DNA from: Lucifuga dentata
Lineage: Eukaryota; Chordata; Actinopteri; Ophidiiformes; Bythitidae
NCBI GenBank assembly: GCA_014773175.1
Contig: VXCM01001273.1
Location: 1-64,000, forward strand
DNA: 64,000 bases
Direction of reading: 5' to 3'
Shown here piece after piece: positions 62,585-64,000 of this stretch. The notes beneath the pieces were generated by a model, which was given only the letters and a program-made list of their open reading frames with translations, made no database searches and was not told where the DNA came from. The first letter of the stretch is position 1; each line of letters starts with the position of its first letter. The translations under genes were made by a program, and so were the position numbers.

Positions 62585-64000
62585 TGTGTGGCTAAGGCCT
62601 TTTATAAACGGGGCACCTCTCTAGAGTAGACAGAGGACACTGTGAATGAGTTTGATGTCACTGCAGGTCTTTGTGCTCTGTGCTGAGTTTGTGCACACGC
62701 TAACAGAGAGAGAGAGAGAGAGGGAGAGAGAACTGAGAATTGGCAGAGAAATTGGGGATGAAGACCAGGCTATATGTTTAGAGAGTGTGATAGAGAGAAA
62801 AGGGAATTATAGCAGGAGCTGAATGATTTAGGGAGTCAGTTACTGATGTCTGCTTTGTTTTATAATCTGCTGTCTCTCTCTCTCCTTCTGAAAAGAGCAA
62901 CGCTTCCTGCAATTCAAAAGAAGAAACACAAAAAAAAAAAAAAAAAAAAAAATCAAAGAGGAAAAGAGACAGAGGAGGGAGTTGGACAAAAGGTGAAGCC
63001 AGAAGGGGACGGAGTGGAAAAAAGAGCAAGTGTCTCCAGTGTTGTCAAAAGGGCTACTGTAGCGTGCAAATATGAGCTCTTGGCCAAACATGCAATGAGT
63101 GTGTGCATTCGTGTGTGTGTGTGCGCGTGTGCATTCATGTGTGTTTTAACATTATGTATGAATAATTTGGGCACAGCTGCACCCCCTTCCCATATTCCCA
63201 TGGTGGGAGGAAGAAACGGAGATGAAGGCCCTCAGGTGTTGTTGTCTAGACTGTAACCATGAAGCAGTTTATTCAGCTCTCTCTTTTGATAATCCGTGAT
63301 ATTGCTTTTAATTGGTCTTGGTGGGCTATGCAGAAGATGTGTAGATGTCTGAATTTCTGCCAGAGTTTGGTTGTGTACACTTCATTAGAGCTGCAGTTGG
63401 GTCGATATGGTTGGGGTGGGGGGGTTGACCAGCTGGCTTCTAATCATCTTCAACACTAAGTAGCTTAATCGCTGCTGCAGTTTTGTCTCTGAGTTGGTTT
63501 CGTGTTGTTGTGTATGACTGGAGAGAGATGACAGCAGGTTCGGGCTTCAAAACTGCTCAGTTCAGCAGTAAATAACTAAATGATGAAGTGAGACAAACTG
63601 TTAGTTTTAAGTCTACTAAGTCTACTTTATCTTTTATATGAGTGGAATTACACTTGCTTACTTATATTGATCATTATATGGCTCATATATTTTGCTCTTG
63701 GATATTGATACCAGCTTTTGACAACTTTTTATGATACACTAGGTAGTTTAAAAAAACAAAAAAGATAGAAATATAGCTTTTTCATTATAACAATGAATAA
63801 AAATATACAGTATAAGACAGTTAAGTTGGACATTGGCTAGCCTTGCTAGGCTTTTTTGGAAACCCCACATTATGACAATGATTAATAATAGATCCCATGT
63901 CACAAACATCACAGAGCTTCACAGAGAATGTAAGAGGCAAACTGTGACTGACCTCTTACATCAGACATGTACTGATTTAGGAAGTGCTGGAAAAAAGCAT

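Larger units (their letters stand above)
56049..64000 (+). other. Presumed intron 1 of the kinesin gene
   Basis: I see no motor-domain exon here. The stretch holds a MITE copy (56953-57480), CA runs (57922-57975, 58450-58494), TG/GA (61199-61269) and TG (62552-62580). It also has a hairpin at 61492-61532 and a single-N join in poly-A (61652). Remaining open frames are low-complexity or unsupported. Confidence 0.5.

Overview
The window looks like teleost nuclear DNA. Genes are intron-split with GT-AG splice sites and AT-rich introns. There are many (CA)n/(GA)n microsatellites, a Tc1-like transposon remnant of a type common in fish, and vertebrate protein families. The species cannot be named from the sequence.

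Layout. Bases 1-8640 hold no gene I can support. An ip6k2-like inositol hexakisphosphate kinase gene (+) has its coding sequence in five exons from 9144 to 13523. Its 3' UTR ends near 14626, behind a CpG-rich promoter-like patch at 8640-8860. About 10 kb of intergenic DNA follows and includes a probable solo LTR. srpk1, an SR-protein kinase, lies on + with coding exons from 24733 to 42149 (16 exons, 653 aa). lhfpl5, the hair-cell tetraspan TMHS, lies on - from 47757 to 44106 (three coding exons, 219 aa, the usual vertebrate length). srpk1 and lhfpl5 are convergent, as I recall for the human pair. A single first coding exon at 56008-56048 (+) matches the N-terminus of a KIF21B-type kinesin; the rest of that gene lies beyond the window.

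The exon models are internally consistent. All splice phases agree, and the lengths (461, 653 and 219 aa) fit the families. The genes share no pathway: inositol pyrophosphate synthesis, splicing-factor phosphorylation, mechanotransduction and a microtubule motor.

Most unusual points. (1) The window carries about a dozen clean inverted repeats with very short spacers. Two of them swallow a 5' splice site: lhfpl5 exon 2 has a 23-bp perfect stem with a 4-nt loop, and ip6k2 exon 2 has a 13-bp stem. A nested foldback fills much of lhfpl5 intron 2. (2) A comparison of two copies of a local transposon family catches one such hairpin as an insertion, which points to template-switch mutation. (3) Single N characters mark contig joins. 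At two of them the flank is duplicated exactly, and one duplication (66 bp) frameshifts ip6k2 coding exon 1. (4) A candidate alternative first exon of srpk1 lies at about 30672-30763 with an in-frame ATG. (5) A MITE-like family with inverted ends of about 95 bp has three copies, all in introns.
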